This document shows, one piece after another, positions 1-8,530 of a stretch of DNA of 64,000 nt. Positions within the stretch are counted from its first letter, which is position 1; each line of letters starts with the position of its first letter. The DNA is taken from contig NZ_CP130713.1 in NCBI RefSeq assembly GCF_030553055.1, positions 6,572,001-6,636,000 of the forward strand. The letters run 5' to 3'. The translations under genes and the position numbers were made by a program. Source of the DNA: Streptomyces sp. XD-27. GTDB taxonomy: Bacteria > Actinomycetota > Actinomycetes > Streptomycetales > Streptomycetaceae. Below the pieces are notes generated by a model, which worked only from the letters and a program-made list of their open reading frames with translations, ran no database searches and had not been told where the DNA came from.

Positions 1-1
1 G

Positions 2-166
2 ACCACCTTCGAGCGCGACCCCGACCTGTACTACGAGGACGGCTACCAGCAGCTCGTCAACGACGGCTTCAAGGTCGACATCGCGCCGATCGGCGACGTC
101 TCGTGGGTCGAGATCGACAACCACGACGACCTCGCCAAGGGCCGGGAGATCGCATGCCGGTACTGA
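2..166 (+). CDS. Nucleotidyltransferase, C-terminal end (partial)
   Basis: This is the last 54 codons of a gene that begins before the window. The tail contains VEIDNHDDLAKGREI, which resembles the C-terminus of the LicC-like cytidylyl/sugar-phosphate nucleotidyltransferase family, where it follows the metal-binding region. Those enzymes activate a phosphorylated alcohol or sugar with CTP or another NTP. The stop lies 13 bases inside the next gene, a glycerol-1-phosphate-dehydrogenase-like enzyme, and a CDP-alcohol phosphotransferase follows. I infer that it makes the CDP-activated polyol for that transferase. The catalytic N-terminal half is not visible, so substrate and nucleotide are unknown. 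Confidence 0.6.
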   Translation, partial: TTFERDPDLYYEDGYQQLVNDGFKVDIAPIGDVSWVEIDNHDDLAKGREIACRY

Positions 167-1215
167 CCCGGCTCATCCCCTCGCCCGTCGTCGTCGACAT
201 CTCCCCGGGCGCGCTGGACGACCTCGCGGGTCTCCTGGCCGACCAGCGGATCTCCGCCTCCGGCAAGCTCGCCATCGCCATCAGCGGCGGCTCGGGCGCC
301 AAGCTGCGCGAGCGGCTGGCGCCCGCGCTGCCCGGCGCGTCCTGGTACGAGGTCGGCGGCGGCACCCTGGACGACGCGATCAAGCTCGCCGACGCCATGA
401 AGAAGGGCCACTACGACGCGGTGGTCGGCATGGGCGGCGGCAAGATCATCGACTGCGCGAAGTTCGCCGCGGCGCGGATCGGCCTCCCGCTGGTCGCCGT
501 CGCCACGAACCTCTCGCACGACGGCCTCTGCTCGCCGGTCGCCACGCTCGACAACGACGCCGGCCGGGGCTCGTACGGGGTGCCCAACCCGATCGCGGTC
601 GTGATCGACCTGGACATCATCCGCGAGGCCCCGATCCGCTTCGTGCGGTCCGGCATCGGCGACGTCATCTCCAACATCTCCGCCGTGGCCGACTGGGAGC
701 TCTCCCACAAGGAGACCGGCGAGGCGATCGACGGACTGGCCGCCGCCATGGCCCGCCAGTGCGGCGAGGCCGTGCTGCGCCACCCCGGCGGCGTGGGCGA
801 GGACAGCTTCCTCCAGGTGCTGGCCGAGGGCCTGGTCCTCACCGGCATCTCGATGTCCGTCGCGGGCGACTCCCGCCCCGCCTCCGGCGCCTGCCACGAG
901 ATCAACCACGCCTTCGACCTCCTCTACCCCAAGCGGGCGGCCAGCCACGGCGAGCAGTGCGGCCTGGGCGCGGCCTTCGCCACCCACCTGCGCGGGGACA
1001 AGGAGACCTGCGGCCAGATGGTCGAGGTGCTGCGCCGGCACGGGCTGCCCGTCCTGCCGACCGACATCGGCTTCAACGAGGACGAGTTCGTCAAGGCGGT
1101 GGAGTTCGCGCCGCAGACCCGGCCCGGCCGCTACACCATCCTCGAACACCTGAACCTCTCCACCGACGCGATCAGGGACGCATACGCCGACTATGCAAAA
1201 ACCATCGGTAGCTGA
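154..1215 (+). CDS. Iron-containing alcohol dehydrogenase, glycerol-1-phosphate dehydrogenase-like
   Basis: The 353-residue protein has the dehydroquinate-synthase-like fold of the EgsA/AraM family, which reduces dihydroxyacetone phosphate to sn-glycerol-1-phosphate with NAD(P)H. The nucleotide-binding block GMGGGKIIDCAK lies near residue 95. The expected metal ligands are in place: Asp123 in NLSHDGLCSP, His248 in GACHEINH and His265 in SHGEQ. The ATG at 154 overlaps the upstream gene by 13 bases and the stop overlaps the next gene, so the three are translationally coupled. The family allows other phosphorylated or unphosphorylated polyols, so the exact substrate is inferred. Together with a nucleotidyltransferase and a CDP-alcohol transferase, a G1P-type polyol head group is the simplest reading. 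Confidence 0.85.
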   Translation: MPVLTRLIPSPVVVDISPGALDDLAGLLADQRISASGKLAIAISGGSGAKLRERLAPALPGASWYEVGGGTLDDAIKLADAMKKGHYDAVVGMGGGKIIDCAKFAAARIGLPLVAVATNLSHDGLCSPVATLDNDAGRGSYGVPNPIAVVIDLDIIREAPIRFVRSGIGDVISNISAVADWELSHKETGEAIDGLAAAMARQCGEAVLRHPGGVGEDSFLQVLAEGLVLTGISMSVAGDSRPASGACHEINHAFDLLYPKRAASHGEQCGLGAAFATHLRGDKETCGQMVEVLRRHGLPVLPTDIGFNEDEFVKAVEFAPQTRPGRYTILEHLNLSTDAIRDAYADYAKTIGS

Positions 1216-1972
1216 ACTCCGCCCGGTCGTTCACCCCCCGGGGGTGAAGGACCGGCGGAGCGGTGAGCACTGGGCCGGCCGGCTCTACATGCGCGAGCTC
1301 TCGCTGCGCATCACCCGGCACCTGGTGAACACGCGGGTCACGCCCAACCAGCTGACCTATCTGATGACCCTCGCCGGTGTCCTGGCGCTGCCGGCCCTGC
1401 TGCTGCCGGGGATCGCCGGGGCGCTGCTCGGCGTGCTGATGGTCCAGCTCTACCTCCTGCTCGACTGCGTCGACGGCGAGGTCGCCCGCTGGAAGAAGCA
1501 GTACTCGCTCGCCGGTGTCTACCTGGACCGGGTCGGCGCGTACCTGTGCGACCTCGCGGTGCTGGTCGGCTTCGGTCTGCGCGCCGCCGACCTGTGGGGC
1601 GACGGCTCGCCCGAGTGGCTGTGGGCCTTCCTGGGCACGCTGGCCGCGCTCGGCGCCGTCGTGATCAAGGCCGAGACCGACCTGGTCGGCGTCGCCCGGC
1701 ACCAGGGCGGGCTGCCGCCGGTGCAGGAGGCGGCGGCCGAGCCGCGCTCGTCCGGGGTGGCACTGGCCCGCAAGGCCGCCGCGGCGCTGAAGTTCCACCG
1801 GCTCATCCTCGGCATCGAGGCCTCGCTGCTGATCGTGGTCCTGGCGGTGCTGGACCAGATCCGGGACGACCTCTTCTTCTCGCGCCTGGGCGTGGCCGTG
1901 CTGGCCGGCATCGCCGTCCTGCAAACCCTGCTTCACCTCGTGTCCATCCTCGCGTCGAGCAGGCTCAAGTGA
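1193..1972 (+). CDS. CDP-alcohol phosphatidyltransferase family membrane protein
   Basis: The 259-residue integral membrane enzyme should transfer a phospho-alcohol from a CDP-alcohol to a hydroxyl acceptor. The CAP motif starts at Asp91: Asp91 and Asp94-Gly95, Ala98-Arg99, Gly108 and Asp112 are present. The fourth canonical aspartate, expected at 116 and normally the general base, is Ala in LDRVGAYLCD; the next Asp is 120. The hydrophobic segments that follow (residues about 60-85, 115-150 and 200-250) fit a six-helix fold. The ATG at 1193 overlaps the dehydrogenase by 23 bases. The acceptor, a lipid or a second polyol, cannot be told from sequence. Confidence 0.85.
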   Translation: MQKPSVAELRPVVHPPGVKDRRSGEHWAGRLYMRELSLRITRHLVNTRVTPNQLTYLMTLAGVLALPALLLPGIAGALLGVLMVQLYLLLDCVDGEVARWKKQYSLAGVYLDRVGAYLCDLAVLVGFGLRAADLWGDGSPEWLWAFLGTLAALGAVVIKAETDLVGVARHQGGLPPVQEAAAEPRSSGVALARKAAAALKFHRLILGIEASLLIVVLAVLDQIRDDLFFSRLGVAVLAGIAVLQTLLHLVSILASSRLK

Positions 1973-2865
1973 ACGCGGCCACGATGAAGGTCGGCGCGGT
2001 GGTGCTCACCATGGGCAACCGCCCCGCCGAGCTGCGCGCGCTGCTGGAGTCGGTCGCCAAACAGGACGGCGACCCGATCGAGGTCGTGCTCGTCGGCAAC
2101 GGCTCGCCGCTGCCCGAGTACGACGTCCCCGGGCTGACCGTGCGGACCGTCGAGCTGCCCGAGAACGTGGGCATCCCGGCGGGCCGCAACGCCGGGATCG
2201 AGGCGTTCGGACCGGGAGGGAGCGATGTCGACATCCTGCTCTTCCTCGACGACGACGGACTGCTGCCCAACCCGGACACCGCCGAGCTGTGCCGCCAGGC
2301 CTTCGCGGCGGACCCGACGCTGGGCATCATCAGCTTCCGTATCGTCGACCCCGAGACCGGCACCACCCAGCGCCGCCACGTGCCGCGGCTGCGGGCCTCG
2401 GACCCGATGCGCTCCTCGCGCGTCACCACCTTCCTCGGCGGCGCCAACGCGGCCCGTACCAGCGTCTTCGCGCAGGTCGGCGGGTTGCCGGACGACTTCT
2501 TCTACGCACACGAGGAGACCGACCTCGCCTGGCGGGCGCTGGACGCGGGCTGGATGATCGATTACCGGTCAGACATGGTCCTGAACCACCCGGCCGTCGC
2601 CCCCAGCCGGCACGCGGTCTACCACCGCATGGTCGCCCGGAACCGGGTCTGGCTGGCCCGGCGCAATCTGCCCGCTCTGCTCGTACCGGTCTATCTCGGT
2701 GTGTGGCTGCTGCTCACGCTCGCGCGCAAGCCGTCCAAGGCCGGGCTGCGGGCCTGGTTCGGCGGATTCCGCGAAGGCTGGAAGACTCCGTGCGGGCCCC
2801 GCCGCCCCATGAAGTGGCGTACGGTATGGCGCCTGACCCGACTGGGCCGACCTCCTGTCATCTGA
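1969..2865 (+). CDS. Glycosyltransferase family 2
   Basis: This GT-A-fold transferase of 298 residues begins with the usual beta strand VGAVVLTMGNRPAEL and carries the metal-binding LDDDG about residue 90. A later FYAHEETDLAWRA segment supplies the ED-type catalytic region. The C-terminus has one hydrophobic stretch (LLVPVYLGVWLLLTL) that could anchor it to the membrane. The GTG start overlaps the upstream stop in a GTGA tetranucleotide; an ATG 15 bases further in is possible. It sits between the CDP-alcohol transferase and the ABC exporter, so it probably adds the sugar part of the exported polymer. Donor and acceptor are unknown. Confidence 0.88.
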   Translation: MNAATMKVGAVVLTMGNRPAELRALLESVAKQDGDPIEVVLVGNGSPLPEYDVPGLTVRTVELPENVGIPAGRNAGIEAFGPGGSDVDILLFLDDDGLLPNPDTAELCRQAFAADPTLGIISFRIVDPETGTTQRRHVPRLRASDPMRSSRVTTFLGGANAARTSVFAQVGGLPDDFFYAHEETDLAWRALDAGWMIDYRSDMVLNHPAVAPSRHAVYHRMVARNRVWLARRNLPALLVPVYLGVWLLLTLARKPSKAGLRAWFGGFREGWKTPCGPRRPMKWRTVWRLTRLGRPPVI

Positions 2866-2934
2866 CAAGCTCGGATCTGAGAGCATCGGGCGCGATCCGG
2901 GGCACGGCCCCGGCAGCGCACCCTGAGGACGAAA

Positions 2935-3879
2935 GTGTCAACTGTGAGCGAGACTACGCACGACAGTGCGGTCGCCATGAGTGCCCCGCCATCCCCCGAC
3001 GACGGCCTGACCCCCGCCGAGCTGGCGCGCAAGTACGGGCTGGAGGTCAGCGGTGCCCGAGTGGGACTCAAGGAGTACGTCCAGCAGCTGTGGGGCCGGC
3101 GGCACTTCATCCTGGCCTTCTCGCAGGCCAAGCTCACCGCGCAGTACAGCCAGGCCAAGCTCGGCCAGCTGTGGCAGGTGGCGACGCCGCTGCTGAACGC
3201 GGCGGTGTACTTCTTCATCTTCGGCCTGCTGCTGGGCGGCCGGGGTGGCATGGAGAACGACCAGTACATCCCGTTCCTGGTGACGGGTGTGTTCGTCTTC
3301 ACGTTCACCCAGAGCTCCACCCTCGCCGGGGTGCGTGCGATCTCCGGAAATCTCGGGCTGGTGCGGGCCCTGCACTTCCCGCGGGCCTCGCTCCCCATCT
3401 CCTTCTCGCTCCAGCAGCTCCAGCAGCTGCTGTTCTCGATGATCGTCCTGGTCGTCCTGCTGCTGGGCTTCGGGCACTTCCCGGACTTCGCCTGGCTGCT
3501 GGTCATCCCGATCCTCGCGCTGCAGTTCGTCTTCAACACCGGCGTGGCGATGGTCATGGCCCGGCTGGGCAGCAAGACCCCGGACCTCGCCCAGCTCATG
3601 CCGTTCGTTCTGCGGACGTGGATGTACGCGTCCGGCGTGATGTTCCCGCTGGAGCACATGCTGAGGAAGGCGGGCGCCCACAGCTGGGTCGCCGACCTCA
3701 TGCTGGCCAACCCGGCCGCCGTCTACATGGACCTGATGCGCTTCGCCCTGATCGACGGCTACACGTACGACCACCTGCCCCACCATGTGTGGGCGCTGGC
3801 GCTCGGCTGGGCCCTGCTCGCCGGCATCGGCGGCTTCGTGTACTTCTGGAAGGCAGAGGAGCAGTACGGCCGTGGCTGA
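2935..3879 (+). CDS. ABC-2 type polysaccharide/polyol-phosphate export permease
   Basis: The 314-residue protein has about six membrane segments and the amphipathic LKEYVQQLWGRRHFILAF region typical of Wzm/TagG-type permeases. These proteins move lipid-linked teichoic acid, O-antigen or similar polymers across the membrane. A 60-residue hydrophilic N-terminus precedes the first segment. The GTG at 2935 follows an AGGACG ribosome site; a second GTG nine bases on is in frame. It pairs with the ATPase gene that overlaps its 3' end by eight bases. Confidence 0.9.
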   Translation: MSTVSETTHDSAVAMSAPPSPDDGLTPAELARKYGLEVSGARVGLKEYVQQLWGRRHFILAFSQAKLTAQYSQAKLGQLWQVATPLLNAAVYFFIFGLLLGGRGGMENDQYIPFLVTGVFVFTFTQSSTLAGVRAISGNLGLVRALHFPRASLPISFSLQQLQQLLFSMIVLVVLLLGFGHFPDFAWLLVIPILALQFVFNTGVAMVMARLGSKTPDLAQLMPFVLRTWMYASGVMFPLEHMLRKAGAHSWVADLMLANPAAVYMDLMRFALIDGYTYDHLPHHVWALALGWALLAGIGGFVYFWKAEEQYGRG

Positions 3880-4678
3880 GCAGAACGTCGCACAGAACCG
3901 GGACAGGGCCGCCGACGGCGGACGCATCCCCACCGTCATCGCCGACGATGTGCACATCGTGTACAAGGTCAACGGCGGCGCCCGCGGCCGCGGCAGCGCC
4001 ACCGCCGCGCTGAACCGCATGATCCGTCGGAAGAGCACGCCGGGCATGACGGAGGTGCACGCGGTCAGGGGTGTCACCTTCGTGGCCTACCGGGGCGAGT
4101 CGATCGGGCTGATCGGCTCCAACGGCTCCGGCAAGTCGACCCTGCTCAAGGCGGTGGCGGGGCTGCTGCCCACGCACAGCGGCAGCGTCTACACCGACGG
4201 TCAGCCGTCGCTGCTGGGCGTGAACGCCGCGCTGATGAACGACCTGACCGGCGAGCGGAACGTGATCCTCGGCGGGCTCGCCATGGGCATGTCGCGAGAG
4301 CAGATCCGCGAGCGCTACGACCAGATCGTCGACTTCTCGGGCATCAACGAGAAGGGCAATTTCATCACGCTGCCGATGCGCACGTACTCCTCCGGCATGG
4401 CGGCCCGGCTGCGGTTCTCCATCGCGGCCGCCAAGGACCACGACGTGCTGATGATCGACGAGGCGCTGGCCACCGGCGACCGGAAGTTCCAGAAGCGCTC
4501 CGAGGCCCGGATCCGGGAGCTGCGCAAGGAAGCGGGCACCGTCTTCCTTGTCAGCCACAACAACAAGTCGATCAGGGACACCTGCGACCGGGTGCTGTGG
4601 CTGGAGAAGGGCGAGCTGCTGATGGACGGCCCGACCGACGAGGTCATCAAGGCGTACGAGAAGGAGACGGGCAAGTAG
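3872..4678 (+). CDS. ABC transporter ATP-binding protein (Wzt/TagH-like)
   Basis: The 268-residue nucleotide-binding subunit shows Walker A GSNGSGKST near residue 82, signature YSSGMAARL, Walker B VLMIDEAL and the switch His in LVSHNNKS. The YSSGM form of the signature is characteristic of polysaccharide and teichoic-acid exporters. The GTG at 3872 overlaps the permease stop by eight bases. There is no long C-terminal carbohydrate-binding extension, so export probably does not depend on terminal-residue recognition as in some Wzt proteins. It is the last gene before a strong terminator. Confidence 0.92.
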   Translation: MAEQNVAQNRDRAADGGRIPTVIADDVHIVYKVNGGARGRGSATAALNRMIRRKSTPGMTEVHAVRGVTFVAYRGESIGLIGSNGSGKSTLLKAVAGLLPTHSGSVYTDGQPSLLGVNAALMNDLTGERNVILGGLAMGMSREQIRERYDQIVDFSGINEKGNFITLPMRTYSSGMAARLRFSIAAAKDHDVLMIDEALATGDRKFQKRSEARIRELRKEAGTVFLVSHNNKSIRDTCDRVLWLEKGELLMDGPTDEVIKAYEKETGK

Positions 4679-4706
4679 CACCCGTCCGCCCAGCGCCGCG
4701 AGCATG

Positions 4707-4742
4707 CCAAGGCCCCTGCCGGACACCCGGCGGGGGCCTTGG
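4707..4742 (+). terminator. Rho-independent-type hairpin after the exporter genes
   Basis: A 16-base stem (4707-4722 with 4727-4742) closes on a four-base ACAC loop with a single G-T wobble. It lies 28 bases after the ATPase stop. There is no long T tract, which is normal for Streptomyces terminators. It separates the polymer-export cassette from the hopanoid operon. Confidence 0.85.
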
Positions 4743-5065
4743 GGTCCCCCGGGCCGTAGGGGGAGTGTCCGGACTCGCACACAAGTCCCTGCGCACGTTC
4801 GTGCGGTCCGAGGCGTAAGCTGGATCGGTGCCCATTTGGACCATGCCCGACGCATGTCCCCGTCACCGGTTCGGGGGCGTGGGGTCACCCGCCCTTGACG
4901 GGGCGGCGCGGCGTGTCCGCTTCGTGCCGATCCTGTTGGCCGGTGTAGAACGGGGGATGTGACGGCATTGGCCAGACGACGGCCCACCTCCAGGACTCGC
5001 ACTGGGCCCGGTCGCCGGGGCCCGTGCGGAGGCGCGGTCCTCGCCCATATGCCTGGCTGTCCACA
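4743..5065 (+). other. Intergenic region upstream of the hopanoid operon
   Basis: These 323 bases hold no gene I can support. They should contain the promoter of the hopanoid operon, but I find no convincing -35/-10 pair. A TAAGCT hexamer at 4816-4821 and a TTGACG at 4895-4900 are isolated partial matches. A 38-codon open frame from an ATG near 4842 has no recognisable features. Confidence 0.5.
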
Positions 5066-6022
5066 GTGACCGCGGAGGACGAGCGCATCGCTTCCCTTAC
5101 CACGCCGCAGAGCCGGCCCGGTCGGCAGGGGCATGCCCAGGCAGTGCTGGACAAGGCCGCGCACGAGAACTTCCCCGTCGCTCCCTTCTTCGTCCCGCGC
5201 GCGTGGCGCACCGACCTCATGGCCGTCTACGGCTATGCCCGCCTGGTCGACGACATCGGTGACGGCGACCTCGCCCCGGGCGGCGCCGACGCCGAGCTGC
5301 TCGGCCTGGACCGGGCCGCGGCCGACGACCCGCTCGCGATGCTGGACGCCTTCGAGACCGATCTGTGGCGGGTCTTCGCCGACTCCGGGCCGCGGCCACG
5401 TCACCCGCTGCTGCACGCCCTGCGCCCCACGGTCCGCCGCCACGGCCTCACCCCCGCGCCCTTCCTGGGCCTGATCGAGGCCAACCGGCAGGACCAGCAC
5501 GTACGGCGCTACGCCACGTACGACGACCTGGTCGCCTACTGCGAGCTGTCCGCCAACCCCGTGGGCCGGCTCGTCCTGGGCATCACCGGGACCACCAGCC
5601 CCGAGCGGGTCCGGCACTCCGACGCCATCTGCACGGCGCTGCAGATCGTCGAGCACCTTCAGGACGTGGCCGAGGACCTCGGCCGGGACCGGATCTACCT
5701 GCCCGCCGCCGACATGGAGCGCTTCGGCGTCACCGAGGCCGACCTGGCCGCGCGCACCGCGGGCGCTCCGCTGCGGGCGCTGATCGCGTATCAGGCGGAG
5801 CGCGCCGGGCGCCTGTTGACGGCGGGCGCGCCGCTGGTCGGCAGCGTGGACGGCAGGCTCCGGCTGCTGCTCGCCGGGTTCGTGGCCGGCGGCCGGGCCG
5901 CGCTGGCCGCGATCGCCGCCGCGGGCCACGACGTACTCCCCGGACCGCCCAAGCCCACCAGGCGCGGCCTGCTGCGCGAGGTCGCCGCGACGCTGCGGCG
6001 AGAGGGGCGGGCCGGACGGTGA
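5066..6022 (+). CDS. hpnC: Squalene synthase HpnC
   Basis: The 318-residue protein belongs to the trans-isoprenyl diphosphate synthase fold (squalene/phytoene synthase). In the HpnCDE route, HpnD makes presqualene diphosphate, HpnC converts it to hydroxysqualene and HpnE reduces that to squalene. The first Asp-rich motif is VDDIGDG and the second is DVAEDLGRD followed by RIYLPAADMERFG. The N-terminal HENFPVAPFFVPR is typical of HpnC. I choose GTG 5066; an upstream in-frame GTG at 5024 would add 14 unsupported residues. Its stop overlaps hpnD in a GTGA. Confidence 0.92.
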   Translation: MTAEDERIASLTTPQSRPGRQGHAQAVLDKAAHENFPVAPFFVPRAWRTDLMAVYGYARLVDDIGDGDLAPGGADAELLGLDRAAADDPLAMLDAFETDLWRVFADSGPRPRHPLLHALRPTVRRHGLTPAPFLGLIEANRQDQHVRRYATYDDLVAYCELSANPVGRLVLGITGTTSPERVRHSDAICTALQIVEHLQDVAEDLGRDRIYLPAADMERFGVTEADLAARTAGAPLRALIAYQAERAGRLLTAGAPLVGSVDGRLRLLLAGFVAGGRAALAAIAAAGHDVLPGPPKPTRRGLLREVAATLRREGRAGR

Positions 6023-6960
6023 ACGGATCCCGACCGACGCCCCCGCCGGTGCTCGCGGCGTACCGCTACTGCGAGGCGGTGACCGGTGCCCAGGCCCGCA
6101 ACTTCGCCTACGGCATCAGACTGCTGCCCGCCGAGAAGCGCCGCGCCGTGTCCGCGCTGTACGCCTTCGCCCGCCGCATCGACGACATCGGCGACGGCGC
6201 GCTGGACGCCGACGCCAAGCGGGCGCGGCTCGCGGACACCGGCGCGCTGCTGGCCCTGATCAGGGACGGCCGGGTCGCGGAGGACCACACCGACCCGGTC
6301 GCCGTCGCCCTCGCGGACGCCGCGCACCGCTTCCCGATCCCGCTCGGCGCGTTCGACGAGCTGATCGACGGGGTGCTGATGGACGTCGCCGGGCGGACCT
6401 ACGCCACCTGGGACGAGCTCGTGGAGTACTGCCGGTGCGTGGCGGGCACCATCGGGCGGCTCTCCCTGGGGGTGTTCGGCACGGTGCCGGGCGCACGCCG
6501 CCCCGAGCGCGCCGCCGAGTACGCCGATACCCTCGGCCTCGCCCTCCAACTCACCAATATCCTCAGGGACCTTCGGGAGGACTCCCGCAGCGGGCGCACC
6601 TATCTGCCCGCCGAGGACCTGGCCAAATTCAGCTGTCCGCCGACCTTTCACAGCCCCGTCCCCCCGCCCGGCGCCGACTTCACCGGCCTGGTGCTCTTCG
6701 AGGTCCGGCGGGCGAGAGCCCTGTTCCAGGAGGGGTTCCAACTGCTGCCGATGCTCGATCGGCGCAGTGGGGCGTGTGTCGCGGCGATGGCCGGGATCTA
6801 TCGCAGGCTCCTGGAGCGCATCGCCCGCGATCCCGCCGCCGTCCTGCGCGGCCGCGTCTCGCTCACCGGCCGCGAGAAGGCGTACGTCGCCGTGCGCGGG
6901 CTGTCGGGAGCGGACGCGCTGGCGGTCGCCCGGCGCGGCACGAGGGGACGGCCGCGATGA
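6019..6960 (+). CDS. hpnD: Presqualene diphosphate synthase HpnD
   Basis: The 313-residue HpnD condenses two farnesyl diphosphates to presqualene diphosphate. It has the Asp-rich motif RRIDDIGDG near residue 55 and the second motif NILRDLREDSRSGRTYLP. The substrate pocket segment NFAYGIRLLP at the N-terminus matches phytoene/squalene synthases. GTG 6019 overlaps the hpnC stop by four bases. Its own stop overlaps a 27-codon open frame, which in turn overlaps hpnE. Confidence 0.93.
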   Translation: MNGSRPTPPPVLAAYRYCEAVTGAQARNFAYGIRLLPAEKRRAVSALYAFARRIDDIGDGALDADAKRARLADTGALLALIRDGRVAEDHTDPVAVALADAAHRFPIPLGAFDELIDGVLMDVAGRTYATWDELVEYCRCVAGTIGRLSLGVFGTVPGARRPERAAEYADTLGLALQLTNILRDLREDSRSGRTYLPAEDLAKFSCPPTFHSPVPPPGADFTGLVLFEVRRARALFQEGFQLLPMLDRRSGACVAAMAGIYRRLLERIARDPAAVLRGRVSLTGREKAYVAVRGLSGADALAVARRGTRGRPR

Positions 6961-7040
6961 TCCGGGCATACATGCACGTGCGATCAACCCACCGACCGGA
7001 CACCGCGTCCTCGACCACGCCCGAGGGGGTGAGCACATGA
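6957..7040 (+). CDS. Small open frame bridging hpnD and hpnE
   Basis: The frame encodes 27 residues starting MIRAYMHVRSTHRPD. I recognise no family. What supports it is position: its ATG overlaps the hpnD stop as ATGA and its own stop overlaps the hpnE ATG as ATGA. Every base of the hpnD-hpnE gap is therefore translated. It may be a real small protein or simply a coupling peptide that carries ribosomes to hpnE. Confidence 0.4.
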   Translation: MIRAYMHVRSTHRPDTASSTTPEGVST

Positions 7041-8530
7041 CGTCCCGCACCACGCGCACCGAGCGGCGGGGCACCCACGCGGCAGGCCGCCCCGACGGGG
7101 CGGCCGCGGTGGTTGTCGGCGGCGGTCTCGCGGGCACGGCCACCGCCCTGGCGCTGGCCGACGCGGGGCTGGCGGTGACCCTGCTGGAGGGGCGCCCCCG
7201 GCTCGGCGGACTGGCTTTCTCCTTCCGCCGCCCGTCCCCGGCGGGGGAGCTGACCGTCGACAACGGCCAGCACGTCTATCTGCGCTGCTGCACCGCCTAC
7301 CAGTGGTTCCTCCGCCGGATCGACGGCGCCCGGCTCGCCCCGCTGCAAGGGACGCTGGACGTGCCGGTGCTCGACCCCGGCCACCCCAAGGGCCTGCGGC
7401 TCGGCCGCATCCGGCGCACCCGGCTGCCCGTGCCGCTGCACCTGGCCGCCAGCCTCGCCACGTATCCGCACCTGTCCCCGGCGGAACGGGTCAGGGCGGG
7501 CCGCGCCGCCCTCGCCCTCCGGGGACTCGACCCGATGGACCCGGCGCTGGACGGCGTGGACTTCGCCACCTGGCTGCGCGCCCGACGGCAGTCGCCGCGC
7601 GCCGTCGAGGCGCTGTGGGACCTGGTCGGAGTGGCCACGCTCAACGCCACCGCCGCCCACGCCTCGCTGGGCCTGGCCGCCATGGTCTTCAAGACGGGGC
7701 TGCTGTCCGAACCCGGCGCGGCCGACCTCGGCTGGGCCCATGTCCCGCTGGGCGAGCTGCACGACACCCTGGCCCGCACCGCCCTCGACAAGGCGGGGGT
7801 ACGGGTCGCCCTGCGCACCCGGGCGACCTCGCTCACCCGTACCCCCGACGGCCGATGGACCGTCACCACCGAGAGCGGCCCGCACGGCGGCGGCCGGCTG
7901 GACGCCGACGCGGTCGTCCTCGCCGTACCCCAGCGGGAGGCGCACGGGCTGCTGCCCGAGGGGGCCCTGGACGACCCCGGCCGACTGCTGCGGATCGGCA
8001 CCGCGCCGATCCTCAACCTGCACGTCGTCTACGACCGCCCGGTGCTGCGCCGGCCGTTCTTCGCGGCGATCGGCAGCCCGGTGCAGTGGGTCTTCGACCG
8101 TACGGAGTCCTCCGGCCTCAGCCGCCACCCCGACGCCGCCGGGAGCCAGTACCTGGCCGTGTCCCAGTCCGCCGCCCAGGACGACATCGACCGGCCCGTG
8201 GCCGAACTGAGGAGCCGCTACCTGCCCGAACTGCGGCGGCTGCTGCCGGCCGCGCGCGGTGCCGCCGTCCGCGACTTCTTCGTCACCCGCGAACGCACCG
8301 CGACGTTCGCCCCCGCTCCGGGCGTCGGCCGGCTGCGGCCGCACGCCACCACCAACGCCCCCGGCCTCTGCCTGGCCGGAGCGTGGACCGCCACCGGATG
8401 GCCGGCGACCATGGAGAGCGCCGTCCGCAGCGGCCTGCGGGCCGCGGACGCGGCGCTCTCCCACCTTGGCCGCCCCTATGAGAACCCGCTCCCCGCCCTG
8501 CGCGAGGAGACCCCCAAGGAAGCGGCATGA
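7037..8530 (+). CDS. hpnE: Hydroxysqualene dehydroxylase HpnE
   Basis: This FAD-dependent amine-oxidase/phytoene-desaturase-like enzyme has 497 residues and removes the hydroxyl of hydroxysqualene to give squalene. The Rossmann dinucleotide motif GGGLAGTATALAL sits about residue 28, after a 25-residue polar N-terminal extension. The block DNGQHVYLRCC and the C-terminal LAGAWTATGWPATMESAVRSG are the usual HpnE substrate and FAD contacts. It overlaps both neighbours by ATGA. Confidence 0.93.
   Translation: MTSRTTRTERRGTHAAGRPDGAAAVVVGGGLAGTATALALADAGLAVTLLEGRPRLGGLAFSFRRPSPAGELTVDNGQHVYLRCCTAYQWFLRRIDGARLAPLQGTLDVPVLDPGHPKGLRLGRIRRTRLPVPLHLAASLATYPHLSPAERVRAGRAALALRGLDPMDPALDGVDFATWLRARRQSPRAVEALWDLVGVATLNATAAHASLGLAAMVFKTGLLSEPGAADLGWAHVPLGELHDTLARTALDKAGVRVALRTRATSLTRTPDGRWTVTTESGPHGGGRLDADAVVLAVPQREAHGLLPEGALDDPGRLLRIGTAPILNLHVVYDRPVLRRPFFAAIGSPVQWVFDRTESSGLSRHPDAAGSQYLAVSQSAAQDDIDRPVAELRSRYLPELRRLLPAARGAAVRDFFVTRERTATFAPAPGVGRLRPHATTNAPGLCLAGAWTATGWPATMESAVRSGLRAADAALSHLGRPYENPLPALREETPKEAA

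Noticed and set aside
3698..5929. 743-codon minus-strand open frame opposite the ABC ATPase and hpnC
   Set aside because: It crosses two well-supported plus-strand genes and a terminator, and shows no domain.
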